Below, piece by piece: positions 35,056 to 44,733 of a stretch of 64,000 bases of DNA (positions are counted from its first letter, which is position 1; each line of letters opens with the position of its first letter). The notes below the pieces were generated by a model. The model had not been told where the DNA came from. It saw only the letters and a program-made list of their open reading frames with translations, and did not search any database. This DNA comes from Halomonas sp. ML-15 (GTDB lineage: Bacteria > Pseudomonadota > Gammaproteobacteria > Pseudomonadales > Halomonadaceae), in the NCBI RefSeq assembly GCF_014779595.1, contig NZ_JACXZT010000009.1:191378-255377 (forward strand), given 5' to 3'. The position numbers and the translations under genes are program-made.

Positions 35056-35084
35056 GGCGTCTCCTTCGCCGTGGCTGGCGCGGC

Positions 35085-35615
35085 TCAGTCCGGCGTATCG
35101 CCTGCGCGCGGCTGGGTCGCGTAGTGATGAGCGTGGGTACGCCGGGCTTCCTCCTCGGCCTGCTTGCGCAGCTTCTTGCGCAGCGCGGCCTTGTCGAAGC
35201 GCAGTTTCTGCAGCGGTGTCTCGAGCCTGAGCGGCGGTACCAGGGCCGGGGTACCGTCCTCGTCCACCGCGACCATGGTCAGATAGCAGCTGTTGGTGTG
35301 GCGGATCACCTTGTCGCGGATATTCTCGGCCACCACCTTGATGCCGATTTCCATCGACGAGCGTCCGACGTGGTTGACCATGGCCAGGAAAGTGACCAGC
35401 TCGCCGACGTGGATCGGCTGCTTGAACAGCACCTGGTCCACCGAGAGGGTCACCACATAGCTGCCCGAGTAGCGGCTGGCACAGGCGTAGGCCACCTCGT
35501 CGAGCTTCTTGAGAATCGCCCCGCCGTGCACCTTGCCGCTGAAATTGGCCATGTCCGGGGTCATCAGCACGGTCATGGAGAGTTCATGCTGGCCGGAAAG
35601 CGCGTGTTCGTCCAT
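35085..35615 (-). CDS. Acyl-CoA thioesterase (hotdog fold)
   Basis: A 176-residue hotdog-fold protein with the segment NFSGKVHGGAILKKLDEVAY, typical of the acyl-CoA thioesterase branch that includes YciA and the cytosolic long-chain hydrolases. It is followed by VDQVLFKQPIHVGE. The C-terminus is lysine- and arginine-rich. The ATG at 35615 has AAGGA about 10 bases upstream, and a TTG directly before it is a weaker start. It hydrolyses acyl-CoA to free acid and CoA; chain-length preference cannot be deduced. Confidence 0.88.
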   Translation of the reverse strand: MDEHALSGQHELSMTVLMTPDMANFSGKVHGGAILKKLDEVAYACASRYSGSYVVTLSVDQVLFKQPIHVGELVTFLAMVNHVGRSSMEIGIKVVAENIRDKVIRHTNSCYLTMVAVDEDGTPALVPPLRLETPLQKLRFDKAALRKKLRKQAEEEARRTHAHHYATQPRAGDTPD

Positions 35616-35823
35616 CAATAGTGTCCTTGCGAGGGTGGCTTACAGCATAACGCCTAGCTATGGCCTCACTGTAGGTTGATCATCAAGAAATCAACAGCGT
35701 TGAGAAGGAGATAGCGCTGCGACTGAAGACAAGAGGGATGGCCAGGACGTGGCTGGAGTGAAGTGGTTTTTTTTGGAACGTATATTGAATAGGCACACCC
35801 CTCTTAATCTATAGAGAAGCAAG

Positions 35824-36750
35824 ATGGTCAATCTTCGTCAAATTGAAGCATTTCGGGCGGTCATAGAGCACAAGACGGTGACGCGTGCGGCACAGACGCT
35901 GCATGTTTCGCAGCCTGCTGTCAGCCGCCTAATTGCCGACCTTGAGTATCATGTTGGTTTCGCGCTCTTTAAACGCGTGAAGGGACGCTTGGTGCCGACC
36001 CCAGAGGCGCGGGCACTCTACGAGGATGTCGAGCGGGCCTTCGTGGGACTCAATAAAATCACCGAAACCGCAAGAGAAATTCGTGAGTTTCGTACCGGGC
36101 GCCTGTTTATTAGCTGCATGCCAGCACTGGCATTGAGCATGCTGCCAGGCATGGTTCATGACTTCTCCGCGCGGCATCCAGGCATCACCATCTCGCTTCA
36201 GGCACACAGTTCTCAGCGGGTCCTGGAGTGGGTAGGTACTCAGCAGTGCGATCTGGGCTTCATCGGTATGCACATCGACGATCCGTCAGTCACCATTCTA
36301 CCCCTGGCAACAGGCTATCTTCGACTGATGATGCTGCCCTCACACCCCTTGGCGAGGAAGCGGGTGGTAGATATTCAGGACTTGGAGGATCAACCATTCG
36401 TTTCCTTGGGCCAGCAACAGGATGTCAGGCCCATCATCGATCAAGCCTTTCAAGCGGCGGGTGTCAAACGACGCATGCGCATAGAGACGCAGCTGTCCGG
36501 CGTAGCGTGCGAGTTGGTGAAAGCTGGGGCCGGTGTATCGCTGATCGATCCAGTCGCGGCAAGTTTCTACTGCGAGCAAGGGTTGGTATCGAAACCTTTT
36601 CTCCCTGCGATCGAGTTTCACTACAGCGCGGTCCTTCCTGCCTATCGACCTCCTGCACGCCTGGCAATGGAATTCCTGGAGGGAATCCAGAGACAGATAG
36701 GGCAGGTCATCGATGCACAAGACGCTCCTTCCCATAATATTAATGAATAG
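35824..36750 (+). CDS. LysR-family transcriptional regulator
   Basis: The 308-residue protein has the N-terminal winged helix (RQIEAFRAVIEHKTVTRAAQ, SQPAVSRLI) and a periplasmic-binding-protein-like effector domain (about 90-295). It precedes, on the same strand, the PotF-like transporter and amine/amino acid dehydrogenase genes, and probably controls them. Codon and base use in this gene and the next few is less GC-biased than in the housekeeping genes. The inducer is unknown. Confidence 0.9.
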   Translation: MVNLRQIEAFRAVIEHKTVTRAAQTLHVSQPAVSRLIADLEYHVGFALFKRVKGRLVPTPEARALYEDVERAFVGLNKITETAREIREFRTGRLFISCMPALALSMLPGMVHDFSARHPGITISLQAHSSQRVLEWVGTQQCDLGFIGMHIDDPSVTILPLATGYLRLMMLPSHPLARKRVVDIQDLEDQPFVSLGQQQDVRPIIDQAFQAAGVKRRMRIETQLSGVACELVKAGAGVSLIDPVAASFYCEQGLVSKPFLPAIEFHYSAVLPAYRPPARLAMEFLEGIQRQIGQVIDAQDAPSHNINE

Positions 36751-36899
36751 GCTGTCCAACAAAAGGCATTAGTCTGCATGGCTATGGGGTGCTAGCTTCA
36801 GAGGCGTGGTGTTGATATCGCAGCGCAGCAATCGCAATGAGGCTATAGCGCTGTGGGTATTGACGGGCCTCTACAACAACAAACGTAAGGACCTCAAGC

Positions 36900-37934
36900 A
36901 TGAATAGACGGGTACTACTCACTGCATCCATGACTGGCGTGATGGGACTATCATCAGCATTGGTACAGGCAGATACCCTGTACATCGGTGCTTATGGCGG
37001 CTCTTCGGAATACGCAATGAAGGAATCAATCATTCCGGCCTTCCAAGAGAAGCATGATGTCGATGTTGTGTACGTTGCAGGTAATTCCACCGACACACTG
37101 GCGCGACTTCAAGCCCAGGCGGGACAGCAGGAACTGAACGTCGTACTGCTCGATGATGGACCCATGTATCAGGCAGTCAATCTTGGGTTTTGTGCACCAA
37201 TGAATGGTCTGGCGGCGCTGGACGATGTCTATGATATCGCTCGCTTTCCGAATGATGACGCCGTAGGCGTTGGCGTGGTGGCATCTGGTTTTGCCTACAA
37301 TGCTGAAATGTTCGAGCGAAATGGATGGGATGCCCCCTCATCGTGGCGTGATCTGGCCGACGAAAAGTTCCAGGGTAAAATTGTTGTTCCATCGGTCAGC
37401 AATACCTATGGGCTGCATACCTTGGTGATGGCGGCCAGGCTAAACGGGGGAGGAGAGAACGATATAGACCCAGGCTTCGAATATATTCAGGAGTCAGTCG
37501 TTCCGAATATCCTCAGCTTCGAAACGTCTGCCGGTGGAATGTCACAGCTTTTCCAGAATGAGGAAATTGCACTCTCGGTTTGGGGAAGCGGTCGTGTCCA
37601 GGCATTGGCAGATACTGGATTTCCGGTTGAATTTTCCTATCCAGAAGAGGGCGCCGTTGCCTTGATGGTGGCAGGGTGTGTTGTTGATGGAAGTGCTGAA
37701 GATGAGCTCTCCAGAGCCTTCATGGAACATCTTCTTTCTCCCGAGATTCAGGCACTCCTAGCCGACACTCAAGGTTGGGGACCCTCAAACCGATATACTG
37801 AGCTTGATGATGAACTGGCGGAGAGCTTGCCCTACGGTGAGCGAATCGATCAGCTGACCTCAGTGGACTGGGACACCATTAATCCACAGCGCATGGAATG
37901 GACAAACCGCTGGAATCGTCGCGTCGAGCGTTGA
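36900..37934 (+). CDS. ABC transporter periplasmic binding protein (PotD/PotF-like)
   Basis: A 344-residue family 1 extracellular binding protein with a signal peptide (about 1-24, ending LVQA) and the mature start DTLYIGAYGGSSE. Such proteins bind polyamines, opines, betaines or other cationic and amino compounds. AAGGACCT precedes the start. A 10-base stem lies between it and the ATPase gene. The operon encodes all other importer parts (ATPase and two permeases), followed by FAD-dependent dehydrogenases, so the ligand is probably the substrate that these enzymes oxidise. Confidence 0.88.
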   Translation: MNRRVLLTASMTGVMGLSSALVQADTLYIGAYGGSSEYAMKESIIPAFQEKHDVDVVYVAGNSTDTLARLQAQAGQQELNVVLLDDGPMYQAVNLGFCAPMNGLAALDDVYDIARFPNDDAVGVGVVASGFAYNAEMFERNGWDAPSSWRDLADEKFQGKIVVPSVSNTYGLHTLVMAARLNGGGENDIDPGFEYIQESVVPNILSFETSAGGMSQLFQNEEIALSVWGSGRVQALADTGFPVEFSYPEEGAVALMVAGCVVDGSAEDELSRAFMEHLLSPEIQALLADTQGWGPSNRYTELDDELAESLPYGERIDQLTSVDWDTINPQRMEWTNRWNRRVER

Positions 37935-37967
37935 TCCACGGCAAACCATCAATTCCATGACCGGTGA

Positions 37968-37998
37968 CCCCTGCCTGGCGGCTATTGGCAGGCAGGGG
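37968..37998 (+). terminator. Intra-operon hairpin between binding-protein and ATPase genes
   Basis: Perfect 10-base arms CCCCTGCCTG and CAGGCAGGGG (37968-37977, 37989-37998) with an 11-base loop lie between the two stop/start sites. There is no T-run, so it may stabilise the upstream mRNA rather than terminate. Confidence 0.55.
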
Positions 37999-38016
37999 AG
38001 TTGGGAGAGTCCTACC

Positions 38017-39081
38017 ATGAGCTATCTGAGCCTGACGTCATTGACAAAATGCTATGGGCCCACCACTGCTGCTGAAGATATTTCACTGGAGATCGAGAAG
38101 GGTGAGTTCGTCTCACTTCTTGGGCCCTCCGGCTGCGGCAAGACGACCACCCTCCAGATGATCGCCGGGTTCGTAGAGCCGACCCGGGGGCGCATCCTCA
38201 TGGACGGTGAAGATATCACTCACCGCAAGCCGAATGAGCGAGGTATCGGGATCGTTTTCCAATCCTATGCCCTTTTCCCGCACATGACAGTGGTCGATAA
38301 CGTGCGTTTTGGGCTGGAGATGCGGCGTGTCGCTGCAGCTGAAAGTCGGCAGCGTGTTAAGGAGGTGCTGGAGCTTGTCCATCTCGAACAACTCAAGGAC
38401 CGCTATCCAAGGGAGCTCTCCGGCGGACAGCGTCAACGGGTGGCACTTGCGCGTGCCCTGGTGATTCAGCCACCGCTTCTACTACTCGATGAGCCGCTGT
38501 CCAATCTTGATGCCAAGCTTCGCGAGGACATGCAGATCGAGCTGCGCAATATTCAACAGCAGGTCGGTACAACGACACTCATGGTCACCCATGACCAGTC
38601 CGAAGCCCTTTCTCTCAGTGACCGTGTCGTGGTCATGAACCAAGGGCGTGTGGTGCAGGTCGATGAACCTTTCAATGCCTATGAACGACCCAGTGACGCC
38701 TTCGTCAGCTCATTCGTCGGCAAGACTAACCTTCTTACTGGTCTGATCGGGAAGAGGCAGGGCGACCAGACTGCCATACGCTTAGGTGATGCGACGCTCG
38801 AGCTCACGCTAGAAGGGCCTCGTACCAGCAACCAGGTACAGATCTCGATTCGCCCGGAGAAGCTCGAGTTGACTGACTGTGCGAGCGGCAAGCTCAAAGG
38901 CAGGGTGAAGACCCGGTTGTTCCTTGGTAACCACTGGCTCTATCAGGTCGATAGCAGTGCCGGTGAGTTGTTCATCACCCAGCCCAACCTGGGGAAACGC
39001 GGTGTCGCGGTAGGGGATGACGTGGGTGTCAGTTGGTCTCCTGGTGCCATTCGGCTACTCGAGGAGAAGGTCCATGGCTGA
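38017..39081 (+). CDS. ABC transporter ATP-binding protein (PotA-like)
   Basis: The 354-residue ATPase has Walker A GPSGCGKTT, VFQSYALFPHM, signature LSGGQRQRVALARAL, Walker B LLLLDEPLSNLD and VTHDQSEAL. A C-terminal TOBE domain (about 280-354) is typical of the PotA/FbpC group. GGGAGAG precedes the ATG at 38017. The permease gene begins inside its last codons. It energises import of the ligand bound by the preceding protein. Confidence 0.9.
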   Translation: MSYLSLTSLTKCYGPTTAAEDISLEIEKGEFVSLLGPSGCGKTTTLQMIAGFVEPTRGRILMDGEDITHRKPNERGIGIVFQSYALFPHMTVVDNVRFGLEMRRVAAAESRQRVKEVLELVHLEQLKDRYPRELSGGQRQRVALARALVIQPPLLLLDEPLSNLDAKLREDMQIELRNIQQQVGTTTLMVTHDQSEALSLSDRVVVMNQGRVVQVDEPFNAYERPSDAFVSSFVGKTNLLTGLIGKRQGDQTAIRLGDATLELTLEGPRTSNQVQISIRPEKLELTDCASGKLKGRVKTRLFLGNHWLYQVDSSAGELFITQPNLGKRGVAVGDDVGVSWSPGAIRLLEEKVHG

Positions 39082-39976
39082 ACTTGCATCAACGCTGCCG
39101 GCGACAACACCACGGTTCCTACCAACGTCGCTGATTCCATGGCTATTGAGTGCGCCTGGGGCGATATTTTTCCTGATGCTGCTAGGCATGCCGTTATTGA
39201 TGACCTTGGTGCTCAGTTTCAATAGTTTTGATTATGCTGACGGTATTATTGCTACTTTCAGCGCTGCGAATTATATGGAGGTCATTAAGGACGACTACTT
39301 CCACGAAATATTTTTTCGAACCTATGCCATTAGCATCGCCGTAGTAGTGCTGTGCATAGCCATTGGCGTGCCAGAAGCGTATATCCTCTCAAGAATGCGC
39401 AGCCCATGGAGGTCACTGTTTCTTGTCGTCACCTTGACGCCACTGCTTATCTCAGTGGTCGTGCGTACCCTGGGTTGGGTGCTGCTCATCGGGGGAAATG
39501 GTTTGCTGGGCAAAACCCTGGAAGCCTTGGGTATTGCCAACGCCAGTGCGGGCAACCTTATGTATACTCATACCGGCATTATTCTGGCACTGGTTCATGT
39601 ATTAGTTCCCTTCATGGTGATCTCGGTATGGGCTGCTCTGCAGAAGCTCGACCCTTCTGTGGAGCATGCGGCCTTGTCGCTCGGCGCAAGTCACTCCACG
39701 GTCTTTCGTCGCGTCGTAGTGCCGCAAATCATGCCCGGCATACTCTCCGGAAGTTTGATTGTCTTTGCCCTGGCTGCCAGTGCATTTGCGACGCCGGCGA
39801 TCCTAGGCGGCCGAAGGATAAAAGTCGCTGCCACCGCCGCTTATGACGAATACCTTAATACCATGAACTGGCCCCTTGGTGCTGCCATTGCCGTAATTCT
39901 ACTGATTGCCAATGTGATCGTGGTGATGAGCTACAACCGCATGATGGAACGGCGCTTCCGCCGGACATTGGGCTAG
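39074..39976 (+). CDS. ABC transporter permease 1 (PotB/PotH-like)
   Basis: A 300-residue inner-membrane permease with about six hydrophobic segments and an EAA-type loop around EHAALSLGASHSTVFRRV. GAGGAGAAGG precedes the ATG, which overlaps the ATPase stop by 8 bases. Part of its sequence is unusually A/T-rich for this genome (39181-39240 is 25 G/C of 60, by my count), which hints at acquisition from elsewhere. Confidence 0.9.
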   Translation: MAELASTLPATTPRFLPTSLIPWLLSAPGAIFFLMLLGMPLLMTLVLSFNSFDYADGIIATFSAANYMEVIKDDYFHEIFFRTYAISIAVVVLCIAIGVPEAYILSRMRSPWRSLFLVVTLTPLLISVVVRTLGWVLLIGGNGLLGKTLEALGIANASAGNLMYTHTGIILALVHVLVPFMVISVWAALQKLDPSVEHAALSLGASHSTVFRRVVVPQIMPGILSGSLIVFALAASAFATPAILGGRRIKVAATAAYDEYLNTMNWPLGAAIAVILLIANVIVVMSYNRMMERRFRRTLG

Positions 39977-39990
39977 AAGGAGAAACTCAT

Positions 39991-40785
39991 ATGCAGAATA
40001 ATGGAAAATTAGCCCTCTGTTTTCACACTCTTTTCGTGATCTTCCTGATGGCACCGCTTGTGGTTGTCATGCTAGTCGCTTTCACCCCAAACGGTTATAT
40101 CTCTTATCCCACCAGTGGCTTCTCGCTCAGGTGGTTCCGGGCGATTCTCGAGAACCGCAGCTTTATACAGGCATTCTGGAATAGCCTCTATCTTGGCATC
40201 GGCGCCGCCAGCGTATCAGCTGTACTCGCTGTGCCTGCTGCCTTGGCCATTGCGCGTTACCAGTTCCGGGGACGGGAGGCACTGGTGAGCTTGTTCCTTT
40301 CTCCGCTGATGATTCCGCATGTGGTATTGGGTGTTGCTTTCCTTAGCTTTTTCTCGCGGATCGGCGTCTATGGCAGCTTCTACGCCTTGGTTGCAGCCCA
40401 TGTGATCATCATCATGCCCTATACCATGCGCTTGGTAATGGCGTCGGTATTCGGCATGGATCGTCGCGTCGAACAGGCGGCGCTGTCACTGGGAGCCAGC
40501 CAATGGACGGTCTTCAGGCGTGTCACCATGCCGATTATCTTGCCCGGTATTGCGGGCGGCTGGATTCTCGCTTTCACCACTAGCTTCGATGAGCTGTCGA
40601 TGACGATTTTCGTTGCGTCACCCAGCACCACGACGCTCCCTGTCCAGATGTACAACCATATCGCTCACACCATCGACCCGCTGATCACTTCTGTGTCTAC
40701 CGTGCTGATCGTGTTGACGGCCCTGCTGGTTTTCGTACTGGACCGCATCTATGGACTCGACAACGTCCTGATTGGCAAGGGGTGA
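39991..40785 (+). CDS. ABC transporter permease 2 (PotC/PotI-like)
   Basis: The 264-residue second permease has six hydrophobic segments and an EAA loop EQAALSLGASQWTVFRRVTM, almost identical in pattern to permease 1. The SFDELSMTIF motif near the C-terminus is typical of PotC/PotI. AAGGAGAAAC precedes the start. It forms the translocation pore with permease 1. Confidence 0.9.
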   Translation: MQNNGKLALCFHTLFVIFLMAPLVVVMLVAFTPNGYISYPTSGFSLRWFRAILENRSFIQAFWNSLYLGIGAASVSAVLAVPAALAIARYQFRGREALVSLFLSPLMIPHVVLGVAFLSFFSRIGVYGSFYALVAAHVIIIMPYTMRLVMASVFGMDRRVEQAALSLGASQWTVFRRVTMPIILPGIAGGWILAFTTSFDELSMTIFVASPSTTTLPVQMYNHIAHTIDPLITSVSTVLIVLTALLVFVLDRIYGLDNVLIGKG

Positions 40786-40794
40786 GGAGATCAT

Positions 40795-41913
40795 ATGAAA
40801 ACTTATGATTTTGCCATCGTCGGGGGTGGTCTAGTGGGCAGTGCGATTGCCTATGGCCTGGCCAAGGCCGGCCACCGAGTCTCTCTGCTCGATGAAGGCG
40901 ATGTTGCATACCGTGCTTCACGCGGCAACTTTGGACTGGTCTGGGTCCAGGGAAAGGGGCTCGAAATCCCATGCTATTCACATTGGAGCATGAGCTCTGC
41001 ATCGCTGTGGCCAAGTCTCACGGATGAGCTCCTGGAGCTCACTGGGGTGGCGACACAGCACCAAGCCCCGGGAGGCGTGCACCTCTGCTACAGCCGCAAG
41101 GAAATGGAGCTTCGTCAGGCTGATCTGGCATCGCTGGTCAAGGCAACCGGCGGGCAGTTCGATTTCACCATGCTCGATCACCAACAGCTACGCGAGATGA
41201 TTCCGGAAATCGGCGAGAGCGTCACGGGGGCCTCATGGTCGCGGTGGGACGGACATGCAAACCCGCTTTATCTGTTGCGCGCACTGCATGCCGGCTTTCT
41301 TCGCTGTGGCGGCACCTTCCTTCCTGGCAGCAGGGTTCACAGAGTGCATCAGAGCGGCGGCAGCTTCGTGATCGAGCGTGATGAGGAACGAGTTCATGCG
41401 GCGCGGGTGGTGCTCGCTGCCGGTCTCGGTAACCGCCGCCTAGCCACTCAGGTGGGGCTGCATGCGCCCTTGATACCCAATCGAGGCGAGATCCTGGTCA
41501 CGGAGCGTATGCGCCCCCTGTTGAACCTGCCGACCACCTATCTGCGCCAGACCGGAGAGGGATCGATCCTGATGGGGGATTCCCATGAAGACGTCGGTTT
41601 CGATGAAGGTACCGAAACCCCTGTGCTGTCGAGTATCGCCCAGCGTGCCGTGCGTGCGCTGCCAGCGCTGGCCAATACGCGTGTAGTGCGTACCTGGGGC
41701 GCACTGCGCGTGATGACGCCGGATGGCTATCCACTCTATCAGGCCTCCCTTACTCACCCTGGCGCATTCGTGGCCTGCTGCCATAGCGGTGTGACCCTGG
41801 CGGCCGCCCATGCCAAGCGTCTTGCCCCCTGGATCGCCGGTGACACCTTGCCCAGCGAAATAGCGCCTTTCACCGCGGAGAGATTCGATGTTCAAACGGT
41901 TACCCCTGCCTGA
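40795..41913 (+). CDS. FAD-dependent oxidoreductase, DAO family (catalytic beta-type subunit)
   Basis: The 372-residue protein has an N-terminal FAD motif IVGGGLVGSAIAYGLAKAG and the DAO fold shared by sarcosine oxidase, opine oxidase subunit B and D-hydroxyproline dehydrogenase. It begins 10 bases after permease 2. The next two genes encode a small [2Fe-2S] protein and a larger FAD protein with a [2Fe-2S] tail. Together these match the heteromeric HcnABC, NoxAB/OoxAB or hydroxyproline dehydrogenase type. It probably oxidises an N-substituted or D-amino acid imported by the ABC system (inference). Confidence 0.85.
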   Translation: MKTYDFAIVGGGLVGSAIAYGLAKAGHRVSLLDEGDVAYRASRGNFGLVWVQGKGLEIPCYSHWSMSSASLWPSLTDELLELTGVATQHQAPGGVHLCYSRKEMELRQADLASLVKATGGQFDFTMLDHQQLREMIPEIGESVTGASWSRWDGHANPLYLLRALHAGFLRCGGTFLPGSRVHRVHQSGGSFVIERDEERVHAARVVLAAGLGNRRLATQVGLHAPLIPNRGEILVTERMRPLLNLPTTYLRQTGEGSILMGDSHEDVGFDEGTETPVLSSIAQRAVRALPALANTRVVRTWGALRVMTPDGYPLYQASLTHPGAFVACCHSGVTLAAAHAKRLAPWIAGDTLPSEIAPFTAERFDVQTVTPA

Positions 41914-42190
41914 TACATCTGCACAGAAGAGTGTGATGGTGTACTTCGATGGCCAGCAGGTCACCGCTCGGGATGGCGACACCATTGCGGCGGCGCTGCT
42001 GGCGGCTGGTGTTGAGGCATGCCGCACCACGCCGGTGAGCGGAGCCCCCAGGGGGCCCTATTGCATGATGGGGGTCTGCTTCGAGTGCTTGGTCGAGGTG
42101 GACGGCGTTCCCAATGTCCAAGGCTGCCAAATTCTTGTGAAGGATGGCATGCAGATTCGTTCGCAACACGGTGCAAGGAGACTCGGCTGA
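41888..42190 (+). CDS. Small [2Fe-2S] subunit of the dehydrogenase complex (HcnA/SoxD-like)
   Basis: A 100-residue Fer2_4-type protein with cluster ligands C59, C64, C67 and C80 (CX4CX2CX12C, around YCMMGVCFEC). Such gamma subunits pass electrons within heteromeric amino acid dehydrogenases. Its start lies 26 bases inside the end of the DAO gene, and its stop shares a base with the next start (TGATG), so the three genes are tightly coupled. Confidence 0.85.
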   Translation: MFKRLPLPDTSAQKSVMVYFDGQQVTARDGDTIAAALLAAGVEACRTTPVSGAPRGPYCMMGVCFECLVEVDGVPNVQGCQILVKDGMQIRSQHGARRLG

Positions 42191-43584
42191 TGACGACGCA
42201 TGACCTGGTGATACTGGGTAGCGGGCCAGCCGGTATGGCCGCTGCCGCCACTGCCGTGACTCATGGCATCAAGCCGGTGGTGGTGGATGAGCAACCGGCA
42301 CCTGGTGGTCAGATCTATCGCTCCATTGAGTCGACCCCTGTCAAGGAACGACGCATTCTTGGTGAAGACTACTGGCAGGGCAAGGCGCTGATAGATGGAT
42401 TGGGTGATCCGCGCATCGACTATCGTCCTGGCACCACCCTGTGGCAGCTCACCCGGCGGCTCGAGGTCGGACTCCTCCGGGGTGAGCAAGCGTCGATGAT
42501 ACGAGCCCGGCATGTCATTCTCGCTCATGGTGCCATGGAGCGGCCCTTTCCGATTCCGGGCTGGACCCTGCCAGGGGTCATGACTGCCGGAAGTGGTCAG
42601 ATCCTGCTCAAGAGTGCGGGCTTGGCACCCTCGGCACCGGTGGTCCTTGCCGGCTGTGGGCCACTTTTGTTACTGCTGGCCGTGCAATATCTGCGCGCCG
42701 GGATTCCCATTGCCGCTCTGCTCGATACCACGTCGACGGGGCATTACCGAGACGCACTACGGTTACTGCCCGGTGCGCTGCGCAGTGCGGGGACCCTGTT
42801 CAAGGGCGTAGGGCTGTTGGCTGAACTGCGCCGTGCAGGCGTCAGGCACGTGCGGCATGTGACGGCGCTGGAAGCCCAAGGCGATGAGCGACTGGAGCGC
42901 ATCCGCTGGCAATGCGGCGACGGTGCAGAGTGGCACTACCTGAGCACACCGCTGCTGTTACTGCATCAGGGGGTCGTGCCCAACACCCAGGTCACACGGG
43001 CCCTCGACTGCACCCATGACTGGGACGAGCGGCAGCTCGCTTGGCATCCGAGAACAGACCCCTGGTTGGCGACAGATGTTGAGGGGGTGGCGGTCGCTGG
43101 CGATGCCGGCGGTATCGTGGGAGCCAAGGCCTCGGCGATACAGGGGCGGCTAGCAGGTCTGGGAGCCGCCATGGCGCTTGGGCGCGCGGGGGAAGAGCAA
43201 ACCCGCAAGGAAGTTAAACGGCTGCGTCGAGACTTGGCACGAGAAACGGCCATTCGTCCCTTCCTGGATGTTCTCTACCGGCCGGCAGCGCATTGGCGGC
43301 TGCCTGAGGACGATACGCTGGTGTGTCGCTGCGAGGAGGTGACCGCCGGTGAATTGCGCCGCATGGCCGATCAAGGGTGCCGTGGCCCTAACCAGACAAA
43401 GTCCTTTACCCGCTGTGGGATGGGGCCCTGCCAAGGACGCATGTGTGGCCTGACGGTGAGCGAGCTGCTGGCCGATGCCAACGGGCAAAGCGTGGCCGAG
43501 ACCGGCTACTACCGCCTTCGCCCCCCCTTCAAACCCATTACTCTGGGGCAGCTGGCAACGGCCGCTGAGGATGCCTCGAGATGA
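42190..43584 (+). CDS. NAD(P)/FAD-dependent oxidoreductase with [2Fe-2S] tail (HcnB/OoxA-like alpha subunit)
   Basis: The 464-residue subunit has an N-terminal FAD motif LGSGPAGMAAAA, a central pyridine-nucleotide-disulfide fold and a C-terminal BFD-like cluster domain with C379, C381, C409 and C414 (CRCEEV, RCGMGPCQG). This domain set is that of the alpha subunit of opine oxidases and D-hydroxyproline dehydrogenase. It should form a complex with the two preceding products and feed electrons to an acceptor in the membrane. The frame is open upstream to 42019, but the TGATG junction marks the start. Confidence 0.88.
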   Translation: MTTHDLVILGSGPAGMAAAATAVTHGIKPVVVDEQPAPGGQIYRSIESTPVKERRILGEDYWQGKALIDGLGDPRIDYRPGTTLWQLTRRLEVGLLRGEQASMIRARHVILAHGAMERPFPIPGWTLPGVMTAGSGQILLKSAGLAPSAPVVLAGCGPLLLLLAVQYLRAGIPIAALLDTTSTGHYRDALRLLPGALRSAGTLFKGVGLLAELRRAGVRHVRHVTALEAQGDERLERIRWQCGDGAEWHYLSTPLLLLHQGVVPNTQVTRALDCTHDWDERQLAWHPRTDPWLATDVEGVAVAGDAGGIVGAKASAIQGRLAGLGAAMALGRAGEEQTRKEVKRLRRDLARETAIRPFLDVLYRPAAHWRLPEDDTLVCRCEEVTAGELRRMADQGCRGPNQTKSFTRCGMGPCQGRMCGLTVSELLADANGQSVAETGYYRLRPPFKPITLGQLATAAEDASR

Positions 43585-44702
43585 GCGCCCGGGTCGTCAT
43601 CGTCGGTGCGGGCTTGCATGGCTGTAGTGCCGCCGTCCATCTCAGCGCCCAGGGCCATCGGGTCACGGTGATCGACAAGGCGTATGCCGGTCGGCACGCC
43701 TCGGGCGTTAACGCCGGCGGTGTACGGCGGCTAGGCAGGCATCCCGCGGAGATCCCTCTGGCAATGGCGGCTTGGGAGCGTTGGCAACGCATGGCAGAGG
43801 TGGTCGGCGACGACTGTGGTTTCCGCCCGGTGGGGCAGATCAAGGTCGCCGAGAGTGACGCCGACCTGGAGGCGCTGACTGGGCGTGAACGGCAGGTTCG
43901 TTCCCTTGGGTTCGACCACGAGTATCTCATCACTCGCGACGAGCTATGTAAGCGCGTTCCGGCCCTCTCTCCCCACTGCCCTGGCGGGCTCGCCTGCGAC
44001 GGAGATGGTTATGCCAACCCCTATCGGACGGTGACAGCGTGGCGGCGCCAGGCGCAGCGGCAGGGTGTGAGCTTCCACGAGGGTGTCACTGTCACCGGTC
44101 TGGAGGCCCATGGCAGCGGCTGGCAAGTTCAGGCAGGGCGTCATCGTTTCAGCGCCGACATCCTCATCAACTGCGCGGGTGCTTGGGCCGGCACGCTATG
44201 CCAGTGGCTGGGCGAGCCGGTACCTCTTGTCGCAGAGGCGCCAATGCTGATGATTACCGAGCGACTGAAGCCATTTCTCGGACCGGTCATTGGCGCGACA
44301 TCCAGGCCACTCTCCTTCAAGCAGTTTGAAAACGGCACGGTGCTGATCGGTGGTGGCGTGCGGGGAGAAGTCGACTCGCGACGCCAGGTCGCCGAGACCT
44401 GTCTGGGGGGGCTGGCGGAGAATGCCGACACCGTGGTGAGTCTATTCCCCTTTATGCATGAGGCACGCATTGTCCGAACCTGGGCCGGAATAGAAGCCGT
44501 CATGCCGGATCAGATCCCCGTATTGAGTCGGAGCAGTACCTCCGCGAGCGTTATTCACGCCTTTGGCTTCTCGGCTCACGGCTTTCAACTGAGCCCCATC
44601 TCAGGGGAGATCGTCGCTGACCTAGCGATGGAACGAGAGCCGGCTTATCCCATCAAGCCATTTTCCATCACGCGCTTTCAGGGCCATCGCTCGTCCGGCT
44701 GA
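43581..44702 (+). CDS. Second FAD-dependent DAO-family oxidoreductase
   Basis: The 373-residue protein has an FAD motif VIVGAGLHGCSAAVHLSAQG and a DAO fold, ending SPISGEIVADL. Its start overlaps the alpha subunit stop in ATGA. It is related in fold to the oxidase at 40795 but clearly divergent. It may be an alternative catalytic subunit or may act on the next intermediate (inference), for example an imino or N-methyl product. Confidence 0.85.
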   Translation: MSARVVIVGAGLHGCSAAVHLSAQGHRVTVIDKAYAGRHASGVNAGGVRRLGRHPAEIPLAMAAWERWQRMAEVVGDDCGFRPVGQIKVAESDADLEALTGRERQVRSLGFDHEYLITRDELCKRVPALSPHCPGGLACDGDGYANPYRTVTAWRRQAQRQGVSFHEGVTVTGLEAHGSGWQVQAGRHRFSADILINCAGAWAGTLCQWLGEPVPLVAEAPMLMITERLKPFLGPVIGATSRPLSFKQFENGTVLIGGGVRGEVDSRRQVAETCLGGLAENADTVVSLFPFMHEARIVRTWAGIEAVMPDQIPVLSRSSTSASVIHAFGFSAHGFQLSPISGEIVADLAMEREPAYPIKPFSITRFQGHRSSG

Positions 44703-44733
44703 TGCACTGATTGGCTACATGACCCAACTTGCT

